This document shows positions 43,080-55,442 of a stretch of 64,000 nt of DNA, in pieces. The position numbers were made by a program, and so were the translations under genes. This DNA comes from Trileptium ribeirensis (Eukaryota; Nematoda; Enoplea; Enoplida; Thoracostomopsidae): positions 1-64,000 of the forward strand of contig JASANE010012710.1 in NCBI GenBank assembly GCA_030248225.1, written 5' to 3'. Numbering within the stretch: the first letter of the stretch is position 1; each line of letters opens with the position of its first letter. The notes under the pieces were generated by a model. It did not search any database. It was given only the letters and a program-made list of their open reading frames with translations, and was not told where the DNA came from.

Positions 43080-46000
43080 AACTTTAGATGTATGTAGATA
43101 CCGTATGGCGTTGAATTCACTTCGATGAAGTGCTGCTACAACGCAGACAGCAATTAATCATCCGGAGTTAAAAGCCACGCTGAAAAGATGGGTCTTTAGA
43201 AATTTGCGAAACTCAGTCAACGATAAAATATCCGATCGTATAGACACTGGAAGAGTGTTCCAAGTAACTGGCGCAAAACAGTCAAAGCTGTTTGTGAGTC
43301 GTTGAGGCACTTGAAGTTGACGTCGTTTGGAAAAGACGTGAACTATCGCATAATCGTATTTTATTAATTAGGTTGGTGGGTCCCTTGTTACTGAAGCACT
43401 TGAAAACAATGCATGCTATCTTAAAGGAGATATGTTGATCCACAAGCAACCTTATTACTGGTGTTATATGGCCGAAAAAAGGCGTTCGTGTTACAACTCT
43501 CGCCGCAGAGCGTAGAAAACGGGTCATAGGCATTAACCGTGTGCTGGGAAAATTGGAGTAAATCGAGTCGTAGTAGTCAATACGAGAAATGATAAAGGCA
43601 CGAATAACTGTTTCCGTAATGGTTCTATGGAACCGAAATGTTATTCTCTGCTAGCTGCCAATTCGATACACGACATACTTCGCGTATGTGATCCTGAAGT
43701 GTTCGACTGTCGTCAATATAAACATCAAGAAACTTAATGACACTAACAAAGACAACTGACTGTCACATTATACGGGTCGACATTGTTATTGTTAATCACC
43801 ATAAATTCAGCCTTAGTAGGATTTAATTTAAGATAACTGCAATCCAGCCACGTTGATATGTCGTCAATTGTCAACTGTAAGCAAGAAATAGCAGTGGTAG
43901 CGGATGAATTATCGTACGACATATAAAGAAAAATGTCAACATATTGTCATATGCATATTAGATACACTTGCATCAGTGCGCCACGGCAGAACCTGCAAGA
44001 AGTGCGATGTACATACTAAATAGAACGGGGCCCAACACGCTGCCCTGGGGCACACCAAATCGACCACGCTCTGGCATGGACATATTATAGCCTAATTTCA
44101 CTTGCTGAAAACGTTTATTAAGATAGTCCTTGAAAAAGAGAAGACATGTATCACCTATGAAGAATCGATGATACAGCCTGCTAAGAAGCATTCTGTGATC
44201 AACAGTGTCAAATGCCGCAGATAAATCTGAAACTGCAACTGCTAGTGAAAGACCGGCAGACTTGTCACGACGAAAATCGCTCATTAGATCTAGAACAGCG
44301 CTTTCAGTAGAGTGGTTGGCTCGATATGCATACTGGGTAGGTGGCAAATACCCGTGCAACGATAAGTAATCGCGCACACCATTAGCAACAGCTCGTTCAA
44401 TTAATTTCGACAAAATCGAAAAATTGCTAACTGGACGGAAGTTATTGACATCTCAATGATCAAGAGAGTGTTTTTTCAGCAGAGGGAAACTATGGGTTGC
44501 TTTTCACGCTGAGACACCGTGCTAGAAACCAATGATTTATTTATAATTTTCGCAAAAAGCGGTGCTATTGTATGTGAATATGTTTTGAGAATAGACATTG
44601 GAATCGGGTACAATGAGTATTGTTTGTTATGGCTACCATTCAAAAGCATTTTTACTTTGTCAACAGAAAACGTTCACTGTGGCAGCACCAAAGAGATAAT
44701 GTACAGGATCACGAAAAGATAGAGATAATCGAATGGATGCAACCTTGTTAATAAAATATTTCGAAAACACGTCTGCAGAAAGCGATGAATCCGGAACCTT
44801 AGGTTTCCTGCATAGCATATAATTTATTAGTGGCCATTTGTTACAGCCCACAGAATCAAGTTTTTGCGCCAAAACAGTCTAAACTTAACTTGACAAATGT
44901 TTTGATACTGACCCTTGCAAATACGGTAGTTGCGGCGATTAATCAGTTTCAGTAGTCGGTATCAGCATTAGCAAGTGAAGTGCGCCACCTCCGCTCAAAC
45001 CTGCGGACCACTCGCTTAGCAATTATGCAGTCAGTCTCGAATCACGGAAAGTTCGGACGAGATTTAACCGTAACTTACTTTAAAGGGGCGTGTTTGTCAT
45101 CATTAGCATATGCCATGCTGTAGTACGGTTACGTCAGGTCATGTACGTCTGCTATATCAAGGTAATTACTACTTAATGTAATACCCATACCGTTTTGAAA
45201 CGAAGGTATATCTATCCGAGACCATTTACGAAAATTCACCTTTGACGCTTTACAATTGCTAGGTAAAATCAAAGGAAGTTCAAACACCACAACGTCATGA
45301 TAGGAATACCAGGGGAGGATACATGAAATCCTCAAGTCAGTGTATGATAATACCAAATCAAACGTGTTAACAGATGTGTTAAAATAACATTTTGTTGAAG
45401 GTTGTATGACTATAATAAATTATGAAATGCAACAGAAAAATTGTCATTGCTGTCATTAGTATGAATGTTAAAATCTACTGCGATTACCACGGGATAACTG
45501 TTTGTCAGGGTTGCATCGAGCAAATCAAAAAACTTATCTAGAAACAGAATCTCGGTTAGTAAACGAATTATTATTACTGATTGATGGGCAATACAACTTG
45601 AATAAAGTGAAAGACGTACAACCAGTTTTAAAATGTTGTGAAAGATATTCGACAGTGAGTGTATTTATTAGGCGTAATTTATGACTCTTGAAGATGTTGC
45701 GAAAAATGTTAGCCACACCCCCAGCGCGTGTTAGACGAGGACATTCGGCATAACTAAAACCGTCAGGACACGACTCTCGTCAGGACCGTCAGGACATGCA
45801 AGGAGTCTTTTCAGTTAGCCTAAGTTTCACATATAAGAAATATATCCAAATTATTGTCAATAATGAAATTACTGATATTGGCACTTTTGTTGCTAACTGA
45901 TTAAGTACCCAGTGCAAGCCACTTGTTGGCACAGTTTTGAGGATCATCAGTTACGATATGCTGATCACGGTTCACTCCGCCTATTGCCGTATCAGACTTC

Positions 46001-46800
46001 GGCTTAAACTTCCAATCCCTTACTATAACGCCACTCGGCCATATGTTCTCGTCATGCATTTTCAAAAAATGCGCTTTGTACACAGTTATGCGCGCGTTAA
46101 TCAGATCATGAAACTTGGTTTGAGGAAAAAGAAAAACATTGGTAACGGTGATATTGTTATTGGACAGCTGATCAATAATATCTTCCTTAGAACACGCGGA
46201 CACAATATTGCTAACATGAAAAACAGCTTTGGGAACAACTTCAGGAACAATCACACCTTTTATCGCACAATTTGACCCGGTACATGAAGTAGTGACTCGC
46301 ATGAGTAGCTTTTGTTGGCGTTTCTTTACCACTTCTGACCACTTTTGATTGCCAGCCGTGTTGTTTGTCGGCTCGATGAAAACGGAAGATGGTCGCGCTC
46401 AGCTGTGACAGAAATAGAGGTGACATGATTAGATGTACTATCAAATGACGTAACTGATGTCGCAGATACCTGTTTCACCATATCCGTAATCGTCGGCGTT
46501 AAGGTTCGGCTCACTTGGTCAACCATAGACGGAATGTCCATCGTAGATTTGGTGGGAGACTCGATATCAGCTTTGCAGCACTTCGGACATAGGGGAGCAA
46601 TGAAGAGAATGGCCCCACCTTTTGAAAACTACGGTACATATCATCATCGATCCCATAGCATTTGGCGTGGCCCGTGAGTGAGCAAAGGCCACAAGGAAGA
46701 GTGAAATCGCGTTGGCCATTTTGTTGTCACATTTTGTGCACAGCGACATTATATCGATTGTTATAGAAGACTTCCAAGGCATGTTCAGAGTTTTAGAGGA
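43080..46800 (-). pseudogene. Decayed CR1/L2-like non-LTR retrotransposon
   Basis: Minus-strand order fits a two-ORF element. A possible zinc-finger piece with CTKCDNKM lies near 46740. ORF1 with an RRM-like segment (VFHVSNIV, ARITVYKAHF) lies at 46332-45901. An endonuclease end with SYHDVVVFELP lies near 45300, and a linker with FSKYFINKVASI near 44770. The RT fragment at 44413-43973 contains VSDLSAAFDTVDH and FGVPQGSVLGPVLFS. Further RT and a C-terminal FKIACIVFKCF piece reach to about 43280. The frames are interrupted throughout. It has the same orientation as SMG1. Confidence 0.82.
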
Positions 46801-49594
46801 ATCGAACGTACCCTGAAGTTACTGGGCACTTCAAAAGGGCAGTGGAAACGAACCGGTGTTCGACACGTAACCTACCGTGGCCGGAACCTTAAAACAGGGG
46901 CAGTGGAACGATATACGAACTCTTGTTCAAGGGCAATAAACGGGAGAGTAGCAATATTTTCAGTACTATAACGTATTATATCAGTCATAGCGGTTACATA
47001 ATATAAGCACGGTTGGTATAATTACAGTAACCAACTCGTCAATATCATAAATTCAATGATTGTACCGCAATCGAACAGCGACTGTACCGCAGTCAAACAG
47101 TTTGAAATAAAACTGAATGCCATTGCGTTAAAACCCTTTACTTTCAAGTTCTTTTAGTAGGAAAAAGACAAAAACTCGAAAGTGGGCTCATTATGTGGTA
47201 TGGACTGTATCATATCGGATAATGACACTGGAGCTGTCATATTGCCAGTGAACAGATAACCACGAACCGAAGCTAAACGAGTGAACGTAAGGCGCTTAGA
47301 ACGAGCACCGCCAGAACTGTATGTGTTGAGCCTGTGTAATCGTCCACGAGAATTTAACAACCGACAACTCATGTTGAACATAGATGATAAGGACAGTACT
47401 TAACGATCCATCGTGTCCTGATACACGAGACACTTACAGCACCGCAGGACAACAACAGACGCCTGAAATTCAAATGAGTAACCGTAAGACGTCACGGAAC
47501 CCATGAGACCTCGGGGCCTAGCACTGAGTATTGAACGAGTGTAATCGTGTACGGGAATTTAACAACCAGCAACTTAAATTTAATATAGCCGAACGAGTTG
47601 AATATAGGTGACACAGAAAAGGACGGTACGATCAATCGTGTGCCGATACACCAGACATTTATTAGGCACAAGAACAGCCGCCTGAAATAGAAATAAGTAA
47701 CCGCAACACGCCAGGGTACCCATGGGGCCGCCGGAGCCAGCAACCAACAGCTGGAGATAGTAGCCCAAAACAGGTCCTAAGGTTGGTACACCGTAAAAAA
47801 ACAACCCGCGTTCAAGGCATAAAACCAGCAGCTGGGTAGTATTTCTCAGTTTCTTAGTAATTAGCAGTATGAATAATTTAATCTTACCAATTTTTATTCA
47901 ACGAAATCAAATATCAACGTCTATAGTCTATTTTATTTACGTAAACAGGGCTATGCAACATATCTATTAACCTGTTAATTTCGCTGAACATCTATTGATC
48001 TAAATTTTTACCAAACGCTAATAACTTCAAATTATTTGGTTAAGCCAATTTACGATGACGATTATCTTCTTGTGATTGGCCTAAAATTTCGTTGGTAAAT
48101 GGACCGGAAATGTTTTACAAAATTTCACAACCACATCTTGCGTGCCTTAACCTTGGCCCGGCTGTTACATGTTGGTATGATGGCAATATCGTTGAGGCTC
48201 CGCCACGTAAACATGCCGAACCATCAATAATTTTACCAGTTCATTTGTATGAACATTGCTCAATAACAGTTAAAATTGCAACAAAACGGAAAACCGTTAG
48301 CAACCCGAAAATAACAAAGCAGCATTATTCACAAAATAACGCATTAGGCATTCCTAAGTCAGTCGTTTAAATAGTGTCACAGCATACCAAACGAACAAAT
48401 AAACACAGCGGCGTCAACTGAACGAATGTTACAGACAATTTTACCATTTGGCAGAACCACAATTAATAGGTTACCATGCAAACCCCCCCCCAAAAGGGTC
48501 AAAAACACTATTTGCAACAACAATCACCACTGGCGGATAAAGCATTCAAGCCAACACCTGAAAAACGCAAATATCGCGAATGGCAGACTGAATGCAATAA
48601 AAAATGGAACACGGCATTACTACTGCCGCCGAAACGAAAGCAAGCCGCCTCCCGACTAATATCGACAAATACGATCCAAAGCGTAATAATAAGGAAACTT
48701 TCGGATGTTACGAGACTACGGTCGCGTAAATGATCTTTTGATGCCTATGGAATACGCGAAGTCAACATAGTAGTGTTGTTTTTACCGTCGCCGCCAACCA
48801 AGAAGGCACAAACCGTCACGAAAAATTATGTTAGTGATGATGTTAATTTCCTAAAGTCTAAAATATCACAATGTCGTAGGACAACGCGCGCGAGTACCTA
48901 CGGGTGATCCTCGCCTTCACATGGCATCTAAATTGCCACGTCCTGGATTTCATCCCAAGTCTGCGTCATAATCCACCTACAAATCAACTGCATTAAAAGT
49001 TAAAAATAACATACGGCAAATTCTTCAAATAGCAGATCGGTTTCTTTAGTATTCAAATTATTACCTATAACGCTATTGCTCTAGTAATTGACCCGCCTGT
49101 TTCGGGTGGACATAGCACTTCATACATTATAAGTCTTGTATTAAAAACAATGGTTTATAACGCCGCCTGCTTAAGGTGACGGTTTAAGCTAAATCACCGG
49201 ACAGCTATTTCAGGCGACCTGCACAATGTTTATTGCGATCATACCTAACGTTGTCAGGACTATCTTTCGGGTGTTCTTCACGTCCACTCGTCTCGAGTGA
49301 GGGTGGCAACGTACTACTACAGATTCACGACGCTCAAAACAATTCAGTTGTAGTTAAAGTGTACGTTGACACCGCACGACGTACACTACATATTAAACTG
49401 TTAAATGCAGCCTGTTTGCATGAACGCAACAGTATTCGCCAAGAATGACGGTCGCAATTCGAGCAAGCTTGTTCAAGATTTATACAGTATCAAATTTACC
49501 AACAAAATTAGATTTTTAGAACTAATTTTATTAAAATAAGCAGTGAATGTGTTTCGAGCGCCTGAAAATCATTTTTAGCGAGTACTGCACTTAC
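46801..49594. other. Intron with repeats, no confident gene
   Basis: Apart from the duplicated unit at 47327-47735, I see only short frames at 48092-48733 on the plus strand with Lys/Arg-rich, Pro-rich sequence (KRKYREWQTECNKKW). These may be a relic of a transposon protein but match nothing I know. Confidence 0.4.
47327..47735. repeat. Tandem duplication of about 200 bp
   Basis: Two copies (about 47327-47518 and 47526-47735) share GTGTAATCGT.CACG.GAATTTAACAACC, ATCGTGT.C.GATACAC.AGACA and GCCTGAAAT phrases in order, at roughly 75% similarity by eye. Confidence 0.75.
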
Positions 49595-49742
49595 TACGTC
49601 TCGTCGACATTTTTCACAGCAGCGTTGTATGCCCAGTCGGCAAGCTTGATCTGCTGTTTCACATTTGTCGGACAGAAACTCACACTCAGGCTCAGCAACG
49701 CTCCGCACACACTGTCTTCGTTTAAGTTCCCGGAATTTGTTT
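49595..49742 (-). CDS. Candidate host exon, Cys-rich
   Basis: A 148-bp open segment with an acceptor (GTATTTTAG at 49743) and a strong donor (GTAAGT from 49594). Phases 2 to 0 would be compatible with the phase-0 exon at 31102. The peptide has seven or eight cysteines (CRLGIQRCCEKCRRD). I cannot match it to SMG1. It could belong to a nested gene or be a chance frame. Confidence 0.3.
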
Positions 49743-50259
49743 CTAAAATACAATGTCAGTCAATAATTGATCTGTTGCACCACATCCAAAGTAAATCACT
49801 CAGGGAGGTATATTGCAAATTTGTGGTACTAGGTACGAAATATTGGAATTTTTAGCCCTCAAATAATTGTTTATCCCAATTTAGTGGCATATAATAGTAC
49901 TTAACCTTTCCGAATACTGTTCAGGCAGGCGCCCTAGTGCCGAAATTAACTTCTTGTATTCACTAAAGGATGTATATAGTACAGTATATATGCGTGCTGG
50001 CTCTGAAATCACTGTGCAAAACATAGCTCATAATGTCAGGTTTATGCCAATCCCAACGAGATACCATTTTCAAAATAAAACTAGTGCGTCAATTTTCAGG
50101 ATATATCCACAATTTCTTTCTCTACATCATCTACAAAACATTGTACAGGTCACCAGGATTTTCGAATTTCATCCTACATCTCAAGATGTTGCATTAAATA
50201 TTAAAAATAATGAAAAAACCTAAATTTCGCAGAAAAAAGCATAATGGGTCGTCGATAGG

Positions 50260-51600
50260 GGTGACGGATTTCAAACACCTTCAATACATATCGCTACCAT
50301 TGATCAGTAAAACGCATGGACACAGTTGGATTTTGAATGAGTATTTATTGATAAACCAAACTCGTATACGGACATGAGTATATTGTACGGGAAAAGTACA
50401 ATAGATACAATGCCAATAGAATAGTATGTTATTGGGAAAATTGGCAGGGTAACAAATGGGCATGTCCGAGTCATCGCCTTTTTCATGGGACCCCACAGCT
50501 GGTTCAAATCACGGCGTGAACTGCTAAACCTTATGAATGACAGCTGTGCTCACGTTATTCGAAAACGGGAAGAACCATATGAAGCATAATGCAATGGGGT
50601 CAATTAATTATCGATGAGCCGATCGAGTAACTACTACTAGGGTACTCCGGTTAATGAATAGATTCAGGTAAGCTAAAGGCGGCAAAACAACGAGCAGAAT
50701 CAAATATACAGAGTGTACACAATGGGATTTTAGGGTCTCGATTTTGTTCATCTTAATCAACGGCTATAGTACACAGTAAAACACGCGGACACCATGGGCT
50801 TTGATTTACTATTTATTGATAAGCCAAAATCGCGTACAGACATGTGTATCGTACACGATAATACAATCGATACAACAGTATGGTACGCTATCAGGAAATC
50901 GGAGGTATAACAAATGAGCATGAAGTCTGTGGGATACGTCTGAATTAAACCGGTCCAACTCGGTAACAGAGGATGGCTTACGCAGAAGTACTTAGGGTAT
51001 GCTTGGCTAACATAATTGCGTCAAGCACCCGCCAGTGCGCTTGTAAACTTGGTAAATGAGTCTATATTGATGTAAACTAACGTTATCTGCAACGCAGCTA
51101 GAAACTGCTTTCTTGGCAATGAACTGTATATATTTATTGAAACTGTGCGAGCAGCATCACAGTGTGTCTCATCCATAGCATTCTGATTAGAAAGTTATCA
51201 TAATTATGATGTAACTGACGGGCACTGTTTGTCCAACGCTAGCCTAAACAGTGTATCTGACCACTGATCAGAAAATTACCTTCTATCTATTATTTTCTCT
51301 TAGAATCATATAAACCAATAATTTTAAGTTTCCTACAGAAGAACATGCAACAAACGTATGTGTAGTAACGGGAGGCGACTGGAGACAGAGCGAAAGTGTG
51401 TATTCTAGGCTCCAAGCTTGGTAAGCACATTCGATTTGACGTGGTATACGCAATGGTGTATAGTGGAAGACATTTTTTGCTCTGAATGTCCAAAAACCGA
51501 CATATTTGATCGATAAATAAACATTATTAGCTTCCTCAGTCGTACACAGAGGGATTTCGGGTTTCAATTTGCTCATCCTAATCAACCGTTAGGGTATACG
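50260..51600. repeat. Repeat cluster, LTR-like
   Basis: Two related units lie at about 50300-50466 and 50775-50925 (shared TATTTATTGATAA.CCAAA, GTA.GGACATG and ATCAACGG-type phrases). A 610-bp block at about 50930-51540 reappears at 60505-61110. Parts may be remnants of an LTR. Confidence 0.7.
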
Positions 51601-51924
51601 ATACATGGATATCGATACTGTAAAATAACGAAGAGGATATAATACAACAAGTATATACAATAACAAATCAGCAAGGACATCATTGAACAATCGACATGGG
51701 TACAACATAAGCAAGAGTATACATTGACATAGGTGCAAGTTTGTGACTTTATAATATACGACTCCTAATATTGGTGCGACGATGTAACGTTTTCTTTCTC
51801 ACGCGCATACATATGAATGAACTATAACAGCGGGTACAAAAGTTTTCCCTCTAATGCGGTGTATAACAAGATAATAGCTGTTCCACGTTCCTATAAAATT
51901 GTCCTTGAAATGATAACCAAGATG
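51601..51924. other. No recognised feature
   Basis: AT-rich sequence just outside the second NADAR-element copy. Confidence 0.45.
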
Positions 51925-52812
51925 ATTGAGGTTTAGTGAAATGAAAGTCAACATGGGCCTCCTGAAATTCAGTTGACCAAGCGGTCATGTTGCGTTCTTG
52001 GTCCCAATAAGGGGTGCGACGATAGCAATTGCAGAATCCGACCGTATATAATCAAAAGTGTGCATATGTCGTCTCAATCGCCGTGAAACATGGCGAGGAG
52101 AATCTAACGGTTGATTTTCTACGGGTTTCTTCCGCAGGGCAGATAAAAATCCGCCTAAGATGACAACAGTCTTATTTGTGGAGTAATCAAACAAGTGGCC
52201 ATCCGAATGAGAAATTCCATAGTGGCTCTTAGCCAGCTATGGACGAAATAATCAGGCCTTTATTGAGCTTTAATAACGGGGCGGCCTTACCATCGCTGAG
52301 AATAAGAGTTGCAGACCATGAGACGAATTCGTCTCTGTGGAAGGTACGGACTTATTGCAATAATCGTCCCATTACATTATGGCAGTTGCTTGCATTCGAA
52401 AATCTTGCGGTCCGACGCCAATGCCCCAGAAGCTATCGGTAAGATTAGCCTCCAAGCTGGGCTTCTCCTGTAGTCAATAGCATATTCTTGAAAACAGGCA
52501 AGTCGAACTTGCGAACTAATACAATTCACATTAGATGAGGCAGTGCGGGACGAAGTTGGTTGTTTCCTTCATCCAAAAATTTTGTTTATTTCGTCGGGTA
52601 ATGGATTTGACATCTCGAACTCCCAATTTAAGATCTTCGATATCTCGTCGAGCTTGATCAAGTAATTGGTATCCTTGTTCCGGAGAACTATATTCGATGG
52701 GGTAATGTTGAATTATTTGTTCGAGGGAGGCCATGTTCGACTTAGGCCATCGAGTGCCTGTTGAAAGAAAAACGTCGATCGGCTTCGAATAGTCTATGAA
52801 GTAATATGGCAC
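51925..52812 (-). pseudogene. NADAR protein, broken copy
   Basis: Contains YYFIDYSKPI, a SNMA motif, the EQGYQLL motif and, in another frame, VVILGGFLSALRKKP and the LDSPRHV stretch. The WG.G motif region near 52420 is present in nucleotides (AGCTTCTGGGGCATTGG) but frameshifted. Small deletions and several shifts break it. Confidence 0.8.
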
Positions 52813-54845
52813 ATAAACAGGATTTTCTTTTAATCTGCTGGCATGAGCAAGTCGCTCTTAGTCCTCTGAGGTAATTCGTCTAGAATTAAATACTTCGTCG
52901 GTACTGACAGTTCTTCAAGGTGGATTTGGGGTTGGAGCTCGAGGTTTGTGACGGGATTAATATCAATTAGACGATGTCGGGCGGCTAATGTCGTCCTCGA
53001 CGGGGTGGTGGTCACGGCGTTCGAACGGTTTGAAGTCCAAAGTCTTCAGGGCGTAGCGATCTACGTCCCCATGGGTAGTTCGGAATTCTCTCGGGGTGGT
53101 GTCGAATAGTATGTTCGGCTCCAGGTTGGTCCATAAAATCTAAATAGGGCGAATACAACGTTCGGCTTCTTGATTGTCTGTCGGAAATATCGACAATGTG
53201 TCAGTGGTCGGGAAGGAAAAGTTTGGGTTCGACCATCACGGTCATTACTAGGTCGTCGCGCCCTACGAAAGTCTTCAGCTGTCGGAATTGTATCCATCGG
53301 TTGAAAACGGCGGTCTCGAGCATGCCTATACGGCACTTCACGGCGATTGGTTTCCATATCTCTTAGGGCAGGTTCATTTCTTCTAATTACAGGTATTGGG
53401 TTTGTCCGGTTTACATTATCTTTCTGCGACAAGATAGGTCCACGTAGGTTATAAGTATTAGTTCCCATTCTTGGTGTCATTGACGGTCCAGATCTGGTCC
53501 AAGTAACGTTAGTTGTGGTTTGAATATGCCTAGGTGCGGTCGTAATTGAGGTTACTTGTTTAACATTACTAATAGTGCGTGGGTTAACATGTATACCACG
53601 TTGTGACGCAGGATCTCAGTGGTATAGCTGATGGCTCAGGTCGGGTAACTCGGGATCGAAGGTAGTAAGGTCCAATGTGATCATCTCGGAATAATGGGGA
53701 AGATGGTGCAGGTCACACAGGAGATAAATCATCCGGTGGAAGAAGTCGACTAAATGAACGGAGTTGAGTTGCAAGTACTTTGGGTTCAGAATCCATATAA
53801 GCATTACCGGAGTAATTCTGGTACAGGGAAACATCAGTCGATGGTGAACGATATCGGGGGATTGGTTCGCCTTCCGGTATTCCTGTAAAAGACTCGGGCT
53901 GTACGGGTTCTCCACGTACGTATATTGGGATAGCGCTGATACAGGCCCATCCGGTACAGGGGCAGTAGGTGGCATTAAGGTAACATCAGTAAATACGGTA
54001 GGTACTCGCATTGGAGTTGTGGTTATAGGTAGTGGCTCACTCGATTCAGGTGAATTTATTGTGACTGAAGGATTTTGTTCGGGGTGTATTTCAGCTGGAT
54101 AATCGGGCCTTGGTGCCCAAGTGGCAGCTAATTCTAAATGGCAGCGGTTATATGGGCTAATTGCATATGGTGGCGTCCGGTGACGGATTTGTTCATCCTC
54201 AGAGGATGAGATAAATTGGGATGTAAGGATCGGGTTTCCAAACTCATTGAATCCTTCGAGGTTGGGTGATAATAGTTCATCAGCTCTGCGGTATTCTTTC
54301 CGCGTTATAGGTACTGTGTGTTCGCCATATTCAGGTAAAGGTTCAGTGTAATTATCAGGCGCATAAGGTAACTGAGTTGGGTCTTGTAATAAGTTCTTGG
54401 GAAATTCCGGGCCAATCATATTGAGGCATCCGGTTAGGGTCGTCAATTGGTAATTGATTAGGTATATTCGTATCCATGGCGGCTAGGTGAATATCAGCTT
54501 GGGCTTGGATTAAATTCGCTGCGGGCTCAGCGTCATCCGCAGGTTCGGTTTCATCCACATGTTCGCGGGGAGGTTCGGGAGCGAATGCTTGTCGCATTTC
54601 AGCTATAGATTCGGGATCCGCGGCTTGGACTTCGCGGACAAAGAGATGATCGGCGTTCACCGTTTCAGTAGGATATTCCAATGGGATTTATAAGTGTTCA
54701 TCAGGTATGTCCTGTAATGAATCTTCCACACATGGGAAAGACGAAGTAGCAGGAATTAGTACGATTAAAATGCACAAAATGCCTTTTCGCATGGCTTTGA
54801 GTTGTAAGGCGTATTCGGAGACACGGCGGTATGACCTTTAATATT
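52813..54845 (-). pseudogene. Pol C-terminal tail, broken copy
   Basis: Three open pieces (53061-53480, 53616-54446, 54355-54681) align with the disordered tail of pol at 11085-13300, keeping RREV..R.AR, TIPTAE.FRR and YGEHTVPITRKEYRR. The 52830-53015 stretch is open here where the main copy has stops. Confidence 0.8.
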
Positions 54846-55442
54846 TGGTTTGACAAGAGACATGATCATGGTTATAATATACCAGTCAAATACGTCAATG
54901 GGTGCCTTTATGGCAAACAAACGGTATAGTGCGAATAATAATATACAAGTCAAATACGCACGCCAATGGGTGCCTTTATAGCAAAACAAACGGTATGGTA
55001 CGACAAAGAACAGCAATAATAATGCAACAATTATCCGTTCCTGAAATAGTAACAATACCCATTTTGATCACCAAAAAACGTCAGCGGTGCAGACCGAAAT
55101 ACTGGAAATATATATAGTTATACAGCGAGGTTAGCGTGCATAGCGACTCATGATTTGCGACACGTATATAGTGGCTATAAATAAGGTGGCAACGGCGTCT
55201 CGCGCGGTTGGTACGTTTATATGGGGAAATCGACAAGCAATTTCGTGGGTACAAAAGATTTTTCTTTGCAGATCTGCTCCAATATATATACGGAGGCGGG
55301 GAAACGGCTTCGTGTTCCTGCAGCCATTCTCGATGGGAATTCAATTCCAGGAAACATCAGTAACTCAAATTCATAAATGTTGTCTATTAGCATGTGGCCA
55401 GGATTAATCGATCTCGTAACGATCCAGCATAAATTTGTTACA
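54846..55442 (-). repeat. LTR remnant of the second copy
   Basis: GTGCCTTTATGGCA at 54901 and a variant at 54970, CAGCGGTGCAGACCGAAATACT near 55082, one hairpin unit near 55378 and the terminus TGTTACA at 55436-55442 all match the main LTR in order, with large gaps. Confidence 0.75.

Larger units (their letters stand above)
51925..55442 (-). mobile_element. Deleted second copy of the NADAR-bearing element
   Basis: From 51925 to about 54845 the sequence aligns with 9860-13360 of the main element: most of the NADAR protein and the long Pol tail up to just after the integrase GPY/F motif. At about 54845 it jumps straight into LTR-like sequence (to 55442), so gag, env, protease, RT and integrase core are deleted. 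Nucleotide divergence is substantial, indicating a separate and older insertion. Confidence 0.85.
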
